From Pseudomonas helleri (GTDB taxonomy: Bacteria; Pseudomonadota; Gammaproteobacteria; Pseudomonadales; Pseudomonadaceae), in contig NZ_JYLD01000001.1 in NCBI RefSeq assembly GCF_001043025.1, forward strand, positions 434,001 to 498,000: a stretch of DNA of 64,000 bases, written 5' to 3'. Each line of letters starts with the position of its first letter. The first letter of the stretch is position 1. A program made the translations under genes and the position numbers. Of the stretch, positions 17,576 through 25,692 are shown one piece after another. Under the pieces are notes generated by a model. That model worked only from the letters and a program-made list of their open reading frames with translations. It did not search any database and was not told where the DNA came from.

Positions 17576-18678
17576 TGCGCCGCCCTCATTCCAGAACCAA
17601 GGGTAATGGACAGACGACAGCTGGCCTTTAGTAAGTCTTCGGAAGCGAGTGCACAATAGCGCTCACTCATTCTGATGGAGGAATGGCCTAACAACCCTTG
17701 GACGGTGAAGAGCGGGATTCCCTCTTTCACGCATAGCGAAGCAAATATATGACGAAGGTCATGAAAACGTAAGGACGTAGGAAGCCCGACTGTCTTGCAC
17801 GCTTTCTTCCAGGGTCGAACCGGCCTTGTCATGTGCAAATTGCCACGCGACGAAGGGAACAGCCAACCCTGTAGGCAGCCGCCTGTCATCTCTAGCCGCC
17901 GAGCCAGTAGCGCCAGACAATCATCACTGATAGGTACATGCCTGGCTTTTCCGCTTTTGGTCAACCTGAGAGTGATTTGCCGCGTCGAAAAATCAACATC
18001 GTTCCACTGCAAGGGCAGCGCCTCACCTATTCGCATGCCCGTGTACAGCAGTAACTCGACGAGACTCGCGGTACTTGGATCGCTCATTTTTAACCAGCGC
18101 ACGGCCTTGCCCAGACGCCCGATGAACTCATGAGTGACTTCGTACAGTTTGACCGGCACCTCCCTACGCATCTTAATGCTACGACTGGGGTCGTGGTCAC
18201 TAAAACCCTGAGCGACGGAGAACCGGAAAATTGCCCGTAACATAGCGAGGTATCGATTCCGGGTCGCATCACTCAATGATGAGTCCAAGGCAGCCAAGAC
18301 CGTTTGCACGTCCGTGACGTCAATGGCTCTGATACTTTTGCTGCCCAGTAGAGGCTCAACAAATGCCTCAAAGCGCTTGCATTCCCTGCCTATCGAGCGT
18401 TTTCCACTGTACTCTCCAGACTTCGCATACACATCGAATACTTGACTCAATGTTAACGAACTTGGACGGTACTCGGCGCTTAGTACCTCTGCCGCTTTTA
18501 TCCGAGCCTGCTTTATCGTCAAGTCGCTGGAAGTTCCCAACTTAATACGCCGGCGGCTTTTCGTTGCCTCACGAATATAAAAAGCTGAATTCCCTGTCGA
18601 AGGGTAGTTGACGATAATAAGACCCTTAATAACAGAATCTCGAATTTCAACTTGCTTTAAAAGCATAGAACTAGACAT
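17572..18678 (-). CDS. Tyrosine recombinase / integrase (second)
   Basis: 368 residues from ATG at 18678 (preceded by AGGCGAG; the frame is open to 18747). The catalytic set is present: Arg in YTGMRIGEAL, Lys in TKSGKARHV, HDLRHIFAS, GHSS and Tyr341 in SERYCALAS. The N-terminus has a short arm-binding domain (IREATKSRRRIKLGTSSDLTIKQARI). It overlaps the DUF927 gene and is transcribed opposite to the first integrase. It is clearly distinct from the first (different arm domain), so the island holds two integration modules. Confidence 0.92.
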   Translation of the reverse strand: MSSSMLLKQVEIRDSVIKGLIIVNYPSTGNSAFYIREATKSRRRIKLGTSSDLTIKQARIKAAEVLSAEYRPSSLTLSQVFDVYAKSGEYSGKRSIGRECKRFEAFVEPLLGSKSIRAIDVTDVQTVLAALDSSLSDATRNRYLAMLRAIFRFSVAQGFSDHDPSRSIKMRREVPVKLYEVTHEFIGRLGKAVRWLKMSDPSTASLVELLLYTGMRIGEALPLQWNDVDFSTRQITLRLTKSGKARHVPISDDCLALLARRLEMTGGCLQGWLFPSSRGNLHMTRPVRPWKKACKTVGLPTSLRFHDLRHIFASLCVKEGIPLFTVQGLLGHSSIRMSERYCALASEDLLKASCRLSITLGSGMRAAQ

Positions 18679-19597
18679 GAACTTTTCTCGCCTAATGATT
18701 GTTTTTTTATTCTCGCATACGATCCAAATCAAGTTCCCGAGCACCAAAACGCAATAAACTACTTATCACGCAAATACTATCTCGAGTGCCCAGCGCTACT
18801 CGACATATAGAAACATACCGAGACCATTTAAAAAATAAGCCAAATTTTTAAAGAGCGGTCGCCTTACTGAATTCAAGCTGCAAACTTCCCTGACCTTTCA
18901 GCCATAAGCTATAGCAACTAAGAATTCATGTAGACACTTACAATAAGAATATTACGGCAGACAGATTACAACAGGTACCTGACCGCTTGAGATGAATATT
19001 ATCAAGCCGATTAATTTTTACAAGAGGGGCTGAATTTTCAGCAAGAACAGCAGGCATTAACTTCCAGAAGTTTTTTTATAGAAGCAAAACTGGTTCTCTC
19101 CAGGACTTTCAGGCTAAAAACCTTTTCTCTAGTAAAATCCCCTATAACTCTAGGGCAAAACGAGTCGACCCCGTTTCCCCCTAGAGATCCAAGGGAAACC
19201 GGAAATTAATATCAGAAAATACATAGTAAAAAAACATTAGAAAACCTCATGCGATTATAAAAAACAATCAAAAACCATGGATTTGATACGAACATCTGGT
19301 CCAAACCTGTAATTTCAATACACGACTCACACCTACGACCTGCAGAAACGTCCGACATGCTCGAAACCAGCGCTTGACGCCATCCATTAGCGACTCGGTA
19401 AAAAGCGTGAATTTTATCTGGGCTGGCACCTTGATATCTAGCAATGATATCATTTTGACATCAAATCCAAAGAGCCTACATCACAGGATAGATATGGACC
19501 TCATATGTTAAACGCTAAAGATTAGCTAATTTTTCGAGGAATAATTTCTGAGAGCAAAAAATTACTGCCACTAAGAATTCAATCTACTCTGATACGC
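18679..19597. other. AT-rich non-coding stretch
   Basis: About 900 bases with no supported gene. It should hold the promoter of the second integrase operon (leftward). A minus-strand 61-codon frame at 19268–19453 has no ribosome binding site or recognisable similarity and is not called. Stops in all frames and the high A+T suggest acquired or decayed DNA. Confidence 0.5.
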
Positions 19598-20215
19598 ATG
19601 AAAGAAACTACTAGTAAATTTAAACCTCTAAAAACCACAAGAAAGACTTGCCTACCAGTCTATGCAGAGATCAAAAACATGAAGACACTAGATATAATTC
19701 TCAACTTAGCGTTTCCGCATCGAGCATTAATAAGAACCTATAAAAAAGATAAGAAAATATCACGGAGCGCTATAAATACTATATATGAAGAACTCAGTGG
19801 AACTCAGTGCATTTTGCGACCAGGTTCGATTGTGGCCTGCGATCTTGCTATGGGAACTCTGGATCATACAGGTATCTATATAGGCAGAAACCGAATTGTT
19901 GAGCGAAATGGGTGTGGCCGTATTAGAAAGGTTTCAATAAAAGAGTTTACCAATTCCTCAACACTGAGATCTGGCGTGACTCTTTACGCCGCATGCGTGA
20001 AAGGCAAAGTCATTGCTAGCCCTGAAATTGCAAAGCGCGCTAGGGAGGCTGTCGAGACAGACTACGGCTATCACCTAATAAGTAATAACTGCCACAAACT
20101 TACAGCATACCTAGCGACCGGCAGACGCCATAACATCACCACTTTTACAAAACTGGCCTCAATACTTGACACAAAATATCCTGGATTAGAGTGGAAGTCT
20201 GCAATAGCTAAGTAG
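19598..20215 (+). CDS. LRAT-domain (permuted NlpC/P60 fold) protein
   Basis: 205 residues. The C-terminal domain has the LRAT pattern: RPGSIVACDLAMGTLDHTGIYIG with the catalytic His, a strand with IVERNG, and SNNCHKLTAYL with the catalytic Cys. LRAT-fold enzymes transfer or hydrolyse acyl groups, or act as cysteine peptidases; bacterial members are often effectors or phage/element cargo. The N-terminal 65 residues are basic. The ATG at 19598 has a weak ribosome binding site; ATG 19682 (after GCAGAG) is a possible alternative that keeps the domain whole. It lies alone just inside attR in AT-rich DNA, typical of island cargo. Confidence 0.72.
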   Translation: MKETTSKFKPLKTTRKTCLPVYAEIKNMKTLDIILNLAFPHRALIRTYKKDKKISRSAINTIYEELSGTQCILRPGSIVACDLAMGTLDHTGIYIGRNRIVERNGCGRIRKVSIKEFTNSSTLRSGVTLYAACVKGKVIASPEIAKRAREAVETDYGYHLISNNCHKLTAYLATGRRHNITTFTKLASILDTKYPGLEWKSAIAK

Positions 20216-20481
20216 CACAAAAGTATCATCTGCACGCCCACTCGTAATTCGGGTGGCATGAGTAGGATGATAGTTTTTTTGTTTGCACAAATATCACGCG
20301 GTGCGCGCGGTGCGTTGAGAAAAACAGAAGCAATCAGCCCACATCTCTCCGGTGCTCCTCCGGAACTTTCGGAAGGTTTTGACACCATCTGGCCGGTTTC
20401 TGGCCGAAAAAATCGCGAGATATTTCAGATTAGGCCAGGAAGTCCAGTCGTTTTTCGAATGCGCCAGAGCTTTCACAGGTT

Positions 20482-20526
20482 TTGAAAATCCCCGTGTCGG
20501 CGGTTCGATTCCGTCTCTGGGCACCA
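20482..20526 (+). repeat. Right attachment site (attR)
   Basis: An exact 45-base copy of the tRNA-Phe 3' part at 637–681, running from the anticodon loop to CCA. There is no 5' tRNA half here, so this is a remnant left by integration and not a second tRNA gene. Confidence 0.9.
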
Positions 20527-20972
20527 CATTCAGCTTTGATGTGGTGTTCACGCCACGCCAAAGCACACAAAAAACCCGCCTAGTGCGGGTTTTTTGCTTT
20601 CTGTGGTTTGGTCATAATTTTTGGTTTGTCTTCCCTCCCAAAAGCTTCATTACCGAAAAGAGGTCACCACCATCCTTTAGCGCGGCGAATACCTACAAGC
20701 TCTTGGTATTTATCAGGCACGCTCATCCCTAAGCCAACCACACAAATCCCTCTCAACTCCAAGCCGAGTCTTACAAATACTGGCCCGGAAATTTCCTTGG
20801 GAAGATTCAGCCGACCGTTTATCTGAGAACGGCGAGCACTGCCCTTTTTTACTCAGCAAAACGTGGCGCAAACCCGATATTCAATTGAGAGTTATAGGGT
20901 CGCGACGATAATCGTCCGTCCGATACCTTCAGGTTGCGCAATTCAGTGCAACCGCACATTCAAGGAGAGGTG
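20527..20972. other. Intergenic region right of attR
   Basis: Contains the terminator at 20569–20596 and otherwise no supported gene; presumably also the promoter for the Panacea gene. This is the sequence that originally followed tRNA-Phe. Confidence 0.5.
20569..20596 (+). terminator. Rho-independent terminator, probably the original one of tRNA-Phe
   Basis: ACCCGC / GCGGGT arms flanked by A-run and T-run directly after attR. Before integration it would have followed tRNA-Phe. Confidence 0.8.
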
Positions 20973-21416
20973 ATGCACAGCTGCTTTGATGTAGCCAAGT
21001 ATTTCCTTGCTCAATCCAGCGAGGATGCTGGCGATCTCATTTCAAATCTCAAGCTGCAAAAGCTGGTTTATTACGCTCAGGGCTTCAGCCTTGCGCTCAG
21101 TGGGCGTCCACTTTTCGATGAACACATTGAAGCGTGGCTGCATGGTCCCGTCGTCCCGGCGCTTTACCACCACTACAAAGACTTCGGGTCTGGCCACATT
21201 CCTCACCCGGTAGCGTTTGACCTTGACATTTTTACCGCACAAGAGCGCGAACTGCTGGATGAGGTCTATGAGTTCTATGGGCAGTATTCGGCTTGGCGGC
21301 TTCGCCAATTGACGCATGACGAATCCCCTTGGCGTGAAAGCTATCGGGAGGGGAGCAATCAGGTCATTCATCGAGACTCAATGACCCGTTTTTTTCAAAC
21401 CCAAGTTGTACATTGA
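20973..21416 (+). CDS. Panacea-domain (DUF4065/SocA-like) antitoxin candidate
   Basis: 147 residues from ATG 20973, preceded by a near-perfect ribosome binding site AAGGAGAGG. The N-terminal part (SNLKLQKLVYYAQGFSLAL, then EAWLHGPVVPALYHHYK) is the DUF4065/Panacea signature. Panacea proteins are versatile antitoxins in PanAT toxin–antitoxin pairs and were first known from SocA and phage GepA. The next gene starts 7 bases after the stop, as expected for a two-gene module. It lies just outside the tRNA-Phe island, so the locus is an insertion hot spot. Confidence 0.85.
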   Translation: MHSCFDVAKYFLAQSSEDAGDLISNLKLQKLVYYAQGFSLALSGRPLFDEHIEAWLHGPVVPALYHHYKDFGSGHIPHPVAFDLDIFTAQERELLDEVYEFYGQYSAWRLRQLTHDESPWRESYREGSNQVIHRDSMTRFFQTQVVH

Positions 21417-21423
21417 GTGAGCC

Positions 21424-21846
21424 ATGACCAAACGGATTCGGTCTACACCTGCCAAACACAGCACGCTACTCAGGCCCAAGGATGTGCCCACAGCGCGAAG
21501 CCCTGAACAGCTTCCACCGATATTTTCACTTGAGCATTTACAGAAAAGCCATTGTGTATCGGTGATCGCCGACCGCTCGGACCGTGGTCTGTTCATGGAC
21601 GCGCTGTATACCCTGAGCCGAATGTCCTGGTCTCAAATCAATTCGGCACCCCGGCATGGGCTAGGCACTGAGCGTATGCCGTGCACTCAAATCAAGGCGA
21701 AAATCCCCCCTTGCGTCACAGAGGACGTGAACCTTCTGGTTTTCAGGTGGAAAGGGAAATTACCTTTTGTTGGGTTTCGAGACGGCAGGGTTCTGCATAT
21801 CCTCTGGATAGAACAAAACTTCGGCGATCTTTATAACCACAGCTGA
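21424..21846 (+). CDS. Probable toxin partner of the Panacea protein
   Basis: 140 residues; no domain is recognised with certainty. The N-terminal 30 residues are basic and proline-rich. The C-terminus has LPFVGFRDGRVLHILWIEQNF, ending in DLYNHS; the 'GxRxGxVFHILWID..xxLYDH' kind of ending is common in small proteins found behind antitoxins. Immediate downstream position, short spacing (7 bases) and small size support a toxin role. The inference rests on context, not on a demonstrated fold. Confidence 0.6.
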   Translation: MTKRIRSTPAKHSTLLRPKDVPTARSPEQLPPIFSLEHLQKSHCVSVIADRSDRGLFMDALYTLSRMSWSQINSAPRHGLGTERMPCTQIKAKIPPCVTEDVNLLVFRWKGKLPFVGFRDGRVLHILWIEQNFGDLYNHS

Positions 21847-21975
21847 CCTGCTCGTGAGCAGCGCCAGATCCGCCCTCTTATCCGCCAAAATCAACCCTTT
21901 GTACGATCCGTGCTTGGTGATCCCCAAGACCTGAGGTTCAATAACCGCCTTAGCCGCAAAGGACACCCCTTTCCA

Positions 21976-22446
21976 ATGTCATCGCCTAAAAAACAGCAAA
22001 AGAATGCGCAGCGGGCCAAATCCAAGGCCAAGCAGAACCGCATCGGCAAGCCGGCCAAAACGTCGGCCAGCAGCTTGATGGATCATCCGTTCGATGACGT
22101 CAAAATCGATCTGAGCACGTTTAACTTCCAGGACATCCTCGACAACGGTTTTGACCCGGCCGATTACGATGATCTGTTCCAGGTCATGAAGGCCGCCGAG
22201 GCCATTAACCTGCAAGCGATGTGCACGGTGTTCCTGCAGTACCCGGTGCTGGAGCTGGTGATTTCCGAAGAGGAAGAAGACAGCGCCACGGACTTCCTGA
22301 TGGGCTTGTTGATCGAGTACCGCATTGCCATTCACGGCGATGACGAAGACAGCGCCGTGGCCTGGATCGAAACACCGGCCTTCCAGAAAGCCTATGTCGA
22401 GGCCTCGCGCTTGCTGCAAGAGCGCAACACCCGGAGCGCGCACTGA
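21976..22446 (+). CDS. Conserved hypothetical protein, acidic with basic N-terminus
   Basis: 156 residues from ATG 21976 (the frame is open to 21910). The first 30 residues are Lys/Gln-rich (SSPKKQQKNAQRAKSKAKQ), the rest strongly acidic with helices (DDLFQVMKAAEAINLQAM, EEEEDSATDFLMG). Its function is unknown. Codon use and GC content return here to the core Pseudomonas style, so this marks the right boundary of the variable zone. Its stop overlaps the probable start of the hydrolase. Confidence 0.75.
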   Translation: MSSPKKQQKNAQRAKSKAKQNRIGKPAKTSASSLMDHPFDDVKIDLSTFNFQDILDNGFDPADYDDLFQVMKAAEAINLQAMCTVFLQYPVLELVISEEEEDSATDFLMGLLIEYRIAIHGDDEDSAVAWIETPAFQKAYVEASRLLQERNTRSAH

Positions 22447-23375
22447 CCGCAGCGCTGACCCCACCTGTCAGCCGGGCGTTTACCGAGCCCGCCGCTGACG
22501 GTTATGTGCTGGGCGGTGTTGAGTGGCGCCATGGCACTGGCGACCCGACGCGGGCAGTGGTGATCATCAACGCAGCGACGTCGGTGCGCTGCACGTATTA
22601 CTCGCGCTTTGCCGAATACCTGTTTAGCCATGGGCTGGACGTGATGCTGTTTGATTACCGGGGCATAGGGGTTTCACGTGCCGGGTCGCTGCGCGGGTTT
22701 CAAGCGTCATGGTCAGATTGGGGCGCGCTCGACTTTGAAGCCCTGCTCCAGCGCGCACAGCGCGACTACCCCGGCCAACCTGTCGATGTGGTCGGTCACA
22801 GCTTTGGCGGCTGTGCAGCGGGCCTGGGGGCGTCCGGGGCGGTGATCCGCAATCTGGTGACGGTGGGCGCGCAGTTTGCCCACTGGCGCGACTATGCGGC
22901 TGATCAGCGCTGGCCCATGCTCGCCAAATGGCATGGGGTGATGCCGCTGCTGACGCGGGTGTGCGGCTACTTCCCGGGCAAACGCCTGGGCTGGCTCGAA
23001 GACACCCCGGCAGGCGTGGTTGGCGACTGGTGCGGCCTGGGCACGCGCTACGAGCAGCTGCCCAGCGCACGTAAGCGGGCTGCCCTGCCCTTTTCATCGG
23101 TCACGGCCAACACCCTCGCCATCAGCCTTAGCGACGACCCCTTTGGCACAGTGGCAGCCACTGAGCGCCTGCTGAGCCATTTCAGCGCCAGCCCGCGTAC
23201 GCACTTGCGCATAGACCCACAAGAAATCGGCGAAGCGGCCATTGGGCATTTCGCGTTTTTTCATAGCCGTTTTCAAGGCAGCTTGTGGCCGATTGCGTTG
23301 CAGTGGTTACGACAAGGGGAATTGGCGGCGGGGATGCCGGGGCGGGTGTGTTCCTTTAAAGCGCCCTCACCCTAG
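22443..23375 (+). CDS. Alpha/beta hydrolase family protein
   Basis: About 310 residues. The nucleophile elbow is GHSFGG (VVGHSFGGCAAG), preceded by the VMLFDYRGIGVSR strand typical of serine-hydrolase-like 'serine aminopeptidase S33' proteins. Substrate unknown. The conserved N-terminus (FTEPAADGYVLGGVEW) begins upstream of the first GTG (22506), and the only suitable start is CTG 22443, which overlaps the previous TGA and follows GGAG at ideal spacing. This suggests a rare CTG start, or a base difference from ATG. Translationally coupled to the gene before. Confidence 0.85.
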   Translation: MTAALTPPVSRAFTEPAADGYVLGGVEWRHGTGDPTRAVVIINAATSVRCTYYSRFAEYLFSHGLDVMLFDYRGIGVSRAGSLRGFQASWSDWGALDFEALLQRAQRDYPGQPVDVVGHSFGGCAAGLGASGAVIRNLVTVGAQFAHWRDYAADQRWPMLAKWHGVMPLLTRVCGYFPGKRLGWLEDTPAGVVGDWCGLGTRYEQLPSARKRAALPFSSVTANTLAISLSDDPFGTVAATERLLSHFSASPRTHLRIDPQEIGEAAIGHFAFFHSRFQGSLWPIALQWLRQGELAAGMPGRVCSFKAPSP

Positions 23376-23507
23376 CCCTCTCCCGGAGGGAGAGGGGACT
23401 GATTGGGGGATGCTGAAGGCTTTCTGCACGCTGACCGTGCTGCGCTGAATCTGAAAACACCGCGGTAAAGCTCCTTCTCCCTCCGGGAGAGGGTTGGGGT
23501 GAGGGGC
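23363..23507. repeat. Inverted pair of REP-like elements
   Basis: A 30-base arm at about 23364–23394 (CCCTCACCC...GGAGGGAGA) recurs inverted at about 23472–23506 with about two differences. Each arm also contains its own small palindrome (CTCCCGGAGGGAG). This is the usual make-up of a REP doublet (REPIN-like), here following the hydrolase gene, where it may also serve as a 3' transcript end. Confidence 0.75.
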
Positions 23508-23791
23508 TTTTGGGCCTATTGCCAATAGCGGGTGTGAACGTTAGAGTCCGCTGCGTCGCGGTCAATCCCGTGGCCGGGCTTGGAAACCCGAATCGTAAAC
23601 GGTGCTACAGCGCCAAAGTCAGTATTTCAGGCGTTTTTTTATGCCTGAAATATCACTTTATGGCGGCTGTGCGCGGGAGGCTTCGTGCCTGCCGGGTTCC
23701 GTTTACCCCGGTTTTCCAACCTGCGTACAGCTGCCACCCATTCGCTTGGAAACGAACGTGGTAGCTCCAACCCGTAAACGGAGCTTCACTC
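23508..23791 (+). promoter_or_regulatory. Long structured leader upstream of the DUF6124 gene
   Basis: About 280 bases rich in hairpins: CGGG...CCCG at 23574–23590, a TATTTCAGGC/GCCTGAAATA hairpin with T-run at 23623–23652, and further GC-rich arms (GCCGGG...CCCGG) before the gene. The same kind of leader recurs before DUF6124/DUF3077-type genes in other pseudomonads as I recall them. Its role is not known; an internal terminator suggests attenuation or a small RNA. Confidence 0.45.
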
Positions 23792-24043
23792 ATGACCCAA
23801 TCCCACACCACCGCCCTCGCTTTCCATGAAACCGGTCGCGACCATTTGCTGTTCAGCGTCAGGCCCGACATCCCCGCTGCCGATGCGTTGCACAGCGCCT
23901 CGGAACTACTGTCTGCCGCCGCTCACTCACTGGACGCCGTAGCCACCGGCACCGCCCTGATCGACGCCCATCAAGCCTTCCTGCTGTGCCACGCCCTGCG
24001 CGCGGCCAAAGCGACGGTCGACTCGCTGATACCTGACGCGTAA
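23792..24043 (+). CDS. DUF6124 (DUF3077-like) family protein
   Basis: 83 residues: MTQSHTTALAFHETGRDHLLFSVRPDIPAADALHSASELLSAA... A small helical protein (residues 32–80 predicted as two helices) of a family multiplied in Pseudomonas; function unknown. The start follows ACGGAGC at good spacing. It is preceded by an unusually long, structured leader and followed by a REP half-element. Confidence 0.8.
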   Translation: MTQSHTTALAFHETGRDHLLFSVRPDIPAADALHSASELLSAAAHSLDAVATGTALIDAHQAFLLCHALRAAKATVDSLIPDA

Positions 24044-24060
24044 ACACCTGCCTTGCCTCT

Positions 24061-24109
24061 GCGAGCGAATCCCAAGATCAAAAGATCGCGAGACAAGCTC
24101 GCTCCTACA
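24061..24109 (-). repeat. REP-type element, partial
   Basis: AGATCGCGAG..CAAGCTCGCTCCTACA matches the right arm of the REP elements at 34748–34816 and 37931–37998; the left arm is degenerate. Confidence 0.7.
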
Positions 24110-24232
24110 GAGTGTCGCCAATCCAATATTTTCACCGTCAAATCAAGGAGATATCCCACAAAAAACCAGCAGCTAATACGAATTGGCAGTGACATCCTCA
24201 TTGGCTCTTTAGGTCAATGCACGGCAATAACA

Positions 24233-25273
24233 ATGAATCCTCCGCTACCTGTCCCTTGCGACTCCGATTTAGCGCCCCTGCTGGGTTCTTTGGGTGAACT
24301 GATTCGCCAGGCACGGCAAAAGGCCCTGCGCGTAGTCGATACGCTGCACGTGCACACCTGCTGGCACATGGGCCGACATATCATCGAATACGAACAAGCC
24401 GGGGCTGCCCGCGCCGCCTATGGCAAGCAACTGCTACCAACGCTGGCCAAAGCCCTGACACTCGAGTTTGGAAAAGGCTTTGACGAACGCAACTTGCGTC
24501 ACATGCGCGGCTTCTATCAAGGATTTCCAATTTGGAACGCAGTGCGTACCGAATTGAGCTGGACCCATTACCGCACCCTGTTACGCGTTGAAAACGACAG
24601 TGCACGCCAGTGGTACATGAACGAGTGCGCCGCGCTGAACTGGTCGACCCGCGCGCTTGAGCGCCAGATCGGCACGCTTTACTACGAACGACTGTTGGTC
24701 AGCCAGGACCGCACAACAGTCAAGCAAGAAGCCGCAACCAACGTGGCTCCGCTGAATAAAAGCCCACGCGAATTTGTACGCGACCCGGTACTGCTGGAGT
24801 TTTGGGGCATGCCCACCGTTACCGGGCTTTTTGAGACAGGGCTGGAGCAAGCCTTGATCGATCACCTGCAAGGCTTTTTGCTGGAGCTTGGTAAAGGCTT
24901 TGCTTTCGTTGCCCGCCAGCAGCGCATCAGCACCGAGAGCAAAGATTTTTACGTCGACCTGGTGTTCTACAACTACTTGCTCAAATGCTTTGTGATCTTT
25001 GATTTGAAACGCGGCGAGTTGACCCATCAGGACATTGGCCAGATGGATATGTACGTGCGCCTGTATGACGACCTCAAGCGCGGTCCCGAAGATTGCCCGA
25101 CAGTGGGCATCATTCTGTGCGCACAAAAAGATGCCTCGGTGGTGCGCTACTCGGTACTCAATGGCAATGAGCAACTGTTTGCCAGCAAGTACACGCTTAT
25201 TTTGCCGACCGAGGACGAGCTTCGCGCCGAGCTCGACCGCGAGCAAGCGCTGATCGAGGCCTCTAGCGCTTAA
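24233..25273 (+). CDS. YhcG-type PD-(D/E)xK nuclease family protein (DUF1016)
   Basis: 346 residues from ATG 24233 (the frame is open to 24053, but the extra N-terminus is translated REP sequence). The N-terminal domain ARQKALRVVDTLHVHTCWHMGRHIIEYEQ is DUF1016_N. The C-terminal YhcG nuclease domain has DFYVDLVFYNYLLKCFVIFDLK, the D...(D/E)xK catalytic core, followed by QMDMYVRLYDD. The family is predicted to bind or cut DNA and is often found near restriction or mobile genes. Here it stands alone between core genes, with no promoter recognised. Confidence 0.9.
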   Translation: MNPPLPVPCDSDLAPLLGSLGELIRQARQKALRVVDTLHVHTCWHMGRHIIEYEQAGAARAAYGKQLLPTLAKALTLEFGKGFDERNLRHMRGFYQGFPIWNAVRTELSWTHYRTLLRVENDSARQWYMNECAALNWSTRALERQIGTLYYERLLVSQDRTTVKQEAATNVAPLNKSPREFVRDPVLLEFWGMPTVTGLFETGLEQALIDHLQGFLLELGKGFAFVARQQRISTESKDFYVDLVFYNYLLKCFVIFDLKRGELTHQDIGQMDMYVRLYDDLKRGPEDCPTVGIILCAQKDASVVRYSVLNGNEQLFASKYTLILPTEDELRAELDREQALIEASSA

Positions 25274-25276
25274 ACC

Positions 25277-25522
25277 TCACCGGGCAAAACACCCGTCGGG
25301 CTTGTATACCCGAGCTGTCGACGGCGGGTTGTTTGCGAGTTTGCTCGCGGGGCGTCGCGGGCGGGGCAACAGTTCGCCTTCACAGTTAGGGCAGATGCCG
25401 CCCAGTTTCTGTTCAACGCACGCCGCACAAAACGTGCATTCGAACGAGCAAATCCGTGCTTGAGCGGAGTCTGGCGGCAGGTCCAAATCACAACATTCGC
25501 AACTGGGGCGTAGTTCGAGCAT
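25277..25522 (-). CDS. DUF1272-domain Cys-rich protein
   Basis: 81 residues starting MLELRPSCECCDLDLPPDS. It has the family's zinc-binding-like cysteine pattern (CECC, then CSFECTFCAACVEQ, then CPNC). Function unknown; probably a small metal-binding protein. Convergent with the YhcG gene (4 bases between stops). Start ATG at 25522 follows AGGTACTC-like sequence (GAGAGGTACTC). Confidence 0.88.
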   Translation of the reverse strand: MLELRPSCECCDLDLPPDSAQARICSFECTFCAACVEQKLGGICPNCEGELLPRPRRPASKLANNPPSTARVYKPDGCFAR

Positions 25523-25692
25523 GAGTACCTCTCTGTCGACAAAAAAAACGTTCCTGTGTGCAGTTAAGACGTTTCCTACAAAAAACCAACTGCTAACCTG
25601 CTAGCAAAATAATTGCACTTTTTACACACGGCGCATTCAAACAGACATGAGCGCCTATTCATAAGCGCACACAGAGAGCCCCGTAACACCGC

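Larger units (their letters stand above)
637..20526. mobile_element. Integrated genomic island at tRNA-Phe (about 19.9 kb)
   Basis: The block is bounded by the 45-base direct repeat of the tRNA-Phe 3' end. It contains two tyrosine recombinases (14014–15168 and 17572–18678), a DUF927 ATPase, an excisionase-like HTH protein, a type III restriction cluster and several unknown genes. No complete conjugation or virion gene set is present, so it is likely a mobilisable or decayed element. Base composition varies along its length and its right end is AT-rich, which suggests assembly from several sources. Confidence 0.87.

Noticed and set aside
20452..20526. Apparent second tRNA-Phe
   Set aside because: Only the 3' 45 bases match; the D-arm and 5' acceptor strand are missing. 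It is attR.
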